From Nonlabens sp. (GTDB lineage: Bacteria > Bacteroidota > Bacteroidia > Flavobacteriales > Flavobacteriaceae): a stretch of DNA of 7,809 nucleotides. The notes beneath the pieces are model-generated. The model made no database searches. It had not been told where the DNA came from and saw only the letters and a program-made list of their open reading frames with translations. Made by a program: the position numbers and the translations under genes. Numbering within the stretch: position 1 is the first letter of the stretch; the number at the start of each line of letters is the position of its first letter. This document shows positions 6,402 through 7,809 of this stretch, in pieces. The stretch is taken from positions 1 to 7,809 of the forward strand of contig JANQTO010000043.1 in the NCBI GenBank assembly GCA_030731685.1. The letters are read 5' to 3'.

Positions 6402-7552
6402 AAATTGCCATAGTTTGCTACCCAACATTTGGTGGAAGTGGAGTAGTAGCAACCATGCTTGGAACCGCTCTTGCTGGTCGTGGTCACGAAGTCCATTTTG
6501 TGACTTATAAATTACCGGTAAGGCTAGATTTACTTGCTAGGAATATCTTTTTTCACGAGGTGGACGTAGAGGAGTATCCGCTGTTTCATTATCAACCTTA
6601 TGATCTTGCGCTTTCTAGTAAATTAGTAAACGTGGTTCTGGAACATAAAATTGAATTATTGCATGTTCATTATGCTATACCTCATGCTTATGCTGGTTAT
6701 ATGGCACAGCAAATGCTCAAAGAACATAACGTAAATTTACCTATGGTAACTACGCTTCATGGCACAGATATAACCCTTGTGGGCAATCATCCAGTTTATA
6801 AACCAGCTGTTACTTTTAGCATCAACCATAGTGATGTTGTCACCTCTGTTTCTCAAAGCTTGAAAGACGATACTATAAAACTATTTAAGCTCACAAAGGA
6901 TATAAATGTCGTGTCTAACTTTATCGACATGTCTATTTATAGGACAGAATTTAAAGATTGTGACCGCTCTGTCATGGCATTTCCACAGGAACGTATCATC
7001 ACACACGTGAGTAACATGCGTCCTGTAAAAAGATTAATGGACGTAGTTAAGATTTTTGAGATAGTTCAAAAGACAATTCCGGCTGTGCTTATTATGGTAG
7101 GTGATGGTCCAGAACGCTCAGAGGCAGAGCAGTATGCGATTGAAAAAGGTATTAATCTATCTATCAAATGGCTAGGAAATAGTACAGAGATAGACCGAGT
7201 CCTTTGTTTTTCTGACCTATTTCTGTTACCTTCAGAGAAAGAGAGTTTTGGTCTTGCAGCACTAGAGGCTATGGCAAACCGCACTCCGGTAATCTCTACA
7301 AATTCAGGTGGTCTCCCAGAGGTTAATGAAGACGGAGTTACTGGTTACGCTAGTGCTGTAGGTGACGTGGAGACTATGGCAGCTAAGGCTATTTATATAC
7401 TGGAGGATGATGAGCGCTTAATGACTTTTAAAGAGAACGCTTTCGCGAAAGCGAAACAATTTGACATACACAACATAATACCACAATATGAAAAATTATA
7501 TAATGACCTATTGCACGATGGTGCTGCTAGTAGTGAGCACCGCGAGTTGTAA
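6398..7552 (+). CDS. bshA: N-acetyl-alpha-D-glucosaminyl L-malate synthase BshA
   Basis: This is a 384-residue cytoplasmic GT4-family glycosyltransferase with two Rossmann-like domains. BshA transfers GlcNAc from UDP-GlcNAc to L-malate, the first step of bacillithiol synthesis; BshB and BshC act later and are not in this window. The N-terminus MKIAIVCYPTFGGSGVVATMLG contains the glycine-rich GGSGVVAT motif (12-19) typical of BshA. H121-G-T-D124-ITLVG follows the first domain's acceptor side. R207-PVKR-type sequence (NMRPVKR, near 210) and the E-x7-E motif E282-SFGLAAL-E290 form the UDP-sugar site. The length is normal for the family. The ATG overlaps the GH3 stop (ATGA), so translation is likely coupled. 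The last 65 bp also encode the start of a lipoprotein in another frame. A 16-bp palindrome (7438-7453) sits in the C-terminal helix codons, giving AFAKA. The assignment is firm. Confidence 0.95.
   Translation: MKIAIVCYPTFGGSGVVATMLGTALAGRGHEVHFVTYKLPVRLDLLARNIFFHEVDVEEYPLFHYQPYDLALSSKLVNVVLEHKIELLHVHYAIPHAYAGYMAQQMLKEHNVNLPMVTTLHGTDITLVGNHPVYKPAVTFSINHSDVVTSVSQSLKDDTIKLFKLTKDINVVSNFIDMSIYRTEFKDCDRSVMAFPQERIITHVSNMRPVKRLMDVVKIFEIVQKTIPAVLIMVGDGPERSEAEQYAIEKGINLSIKWLGNSTEIDRVLCFSDLFLLPSEKESFGLAALEAMANRTPVISTNSGGLPEVNEDGVTGYASAVGDVETMAAKAIYILEDDERLMTFKENAFAKAKQFDIHNIIPQYEKLYNDLLHDGAASSEHREL
7438..7453. repeat. CGCTTTCGCGAAAGCG palindrome, copy 2 (3' end of bshA)
   Basis: This is a perfect 16-bp palindrome containing the same 14-bp core as the copy at 3492-3505. 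In bshA it is read GCT TTC GCG AAA GCG, giving Ala-Phe-Ala-Lys-Ala, in the same codon phase as copy 1. It lies 34 bp before the ATG at 7488 of the overlapping lipoprotein gene, so as RNA it could fold near that start. It may equally be a genome-wide repeat with no local role. Confidence 0.8.
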
Positions 7553-7809
7553 ATCAAAAATGAACGGTACGCCAGAAGAAACGTTTGGTAAACAGAGTTA
7601 CTATCGCATGGTTAGTGAAGGGTCTAACAGTAACATCGACAAAAGAGAAGTACGTATCATTACTAGCGGCGAAGAACTTCAGGAAATCTTTGCAAAAATA
7701 AACAGTACGCGCAAGCCTGGTATTGAAATTCCAGAGGTAGACTGGAAAAGCCAAACAATCATAGCCGCATTTCTAGGTAAAAAATCCACGGCTGGTTACG
7801 GTTTACAAA
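7488..7809 (+). CDS. PrcB-family lipoprotein, 3' end beyond the window
   Basis: An open frame runs to the window end, giving 107 complete codons. From the ATG at 7488 it starts MKNYIMTYCTMVLLVVSTASC: a lysine, a hydrophobic core and a lipobox TASC with C21 as the predicted lipidated cysteine. The in-frame ATGs at 7503 and 7518 would remove the basic start, so 7488 is preferred. The mature part holds a polar linker (to about residue 47), then REVRIITSGEELQEIF and, at about 89-107, QTIIAAFLGKKSTAGYGLQ. This last stretch resembles the PrcB C-terminal domain, whose hallmark is a (V/I)xAxxGxxxTxGYxx strand. PrcB was named as a protease-complex subunit in Treponema; the function here is unknown. 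It overlaps bshA by 65 bp in a different frame, so it is probably co-transcribed and translationally coupled. The domain call is moderately sure because the end is missing. Confidence 0.8.
   Translation, partial: MKNYIMTYCTMVLLVVSTASCKSKMNGTPEETFGKQSYYRMVSEGSNSNIDKREVRIITSGEELQEIFAKINSTRKPGIEIPEVDWKSQTIIAAFLGKKSTAGYGLQ

Noticed and set aside
7554..7754. Minus-strand frame of 66 codons at the window end
   Set aside because: It is the complement of the PrcB-like lipoprotein, whose + strand translation has a signal peptide, lipobox and domain match; the minus frame has none of these.

Overview
The window looks like ordinary chromosome from a marine member of the Flavobacteriaceae (Bacteroidota). 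The evidence is the protein families, the moderately AT-rich composition, the near absence of Shine-Dalgarno sequences, a promoter-like TATCTTTA box, and two in-gene copies of the palindrome GCTTTCGCGAAAGC, which I recall as abundant in genomes such as Dokdonia, Nonlabens and Leeuwenhoekiella. All eight genes read on the + strand. I see no mobile element, CRISPR array, tRNA or rRNA.

Positions 1-3375 form a first transcription unit. It begins with the C-terminal part of a two-cluster 4Fe-4S protein (HdrC/GlcF-like) whose usual membrane domain is missing: in-frame stops lie just upstream of still-conserved sequence. A small HAD-superfamily hydrolase follows 2 bp later. Next is the partner CCG-domain (Fe-S)-binding protein (HdrB/HdrD/LutA-like), flanked by two small perfect inverted repeats. 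Then come a two-helix membrane protein, an exported four-cysteine protein of unknown role (ATGA overlap), and the conserved flavobacterial protein often mislabelled 'ABC transporter ATPase' (1-bp gap). A clear intrinsic terminator ends the unit at about 3350-3375.

Positions 3376-7809 form a second unit, with a candidate promoter box at 3397-3404. It holds a 982-residue exported fusion of a NagZ-type GH3 beta-N-acetylhexosaminidase and a beta-lactamase-family serine hydrolase. This overlaps bshA (bacillithiol glycosyltransferase) by ATGA. The bshA gene in turn overlaps by 65 bp a lipoprotein with a PrcB-like domain that runs off the window end.

Functionally, the first unit pairs the two cytoplasmic halves of a heterodisulfide-reductase/glycolate-oxidase-like electron-transfer module whose electron donor and acceptor cannot be read from sequence. 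The second combines cell-wall turnover with low-molecular-weight thiol synthesis. No new defence or mobile system is evident. The items most worth checking are the broken 5' end of the first gene, the in-phase coding palindromes, the cysteine cluster next to the serine hydrolase active site, and the paired inverted repeats around the CCG gene.
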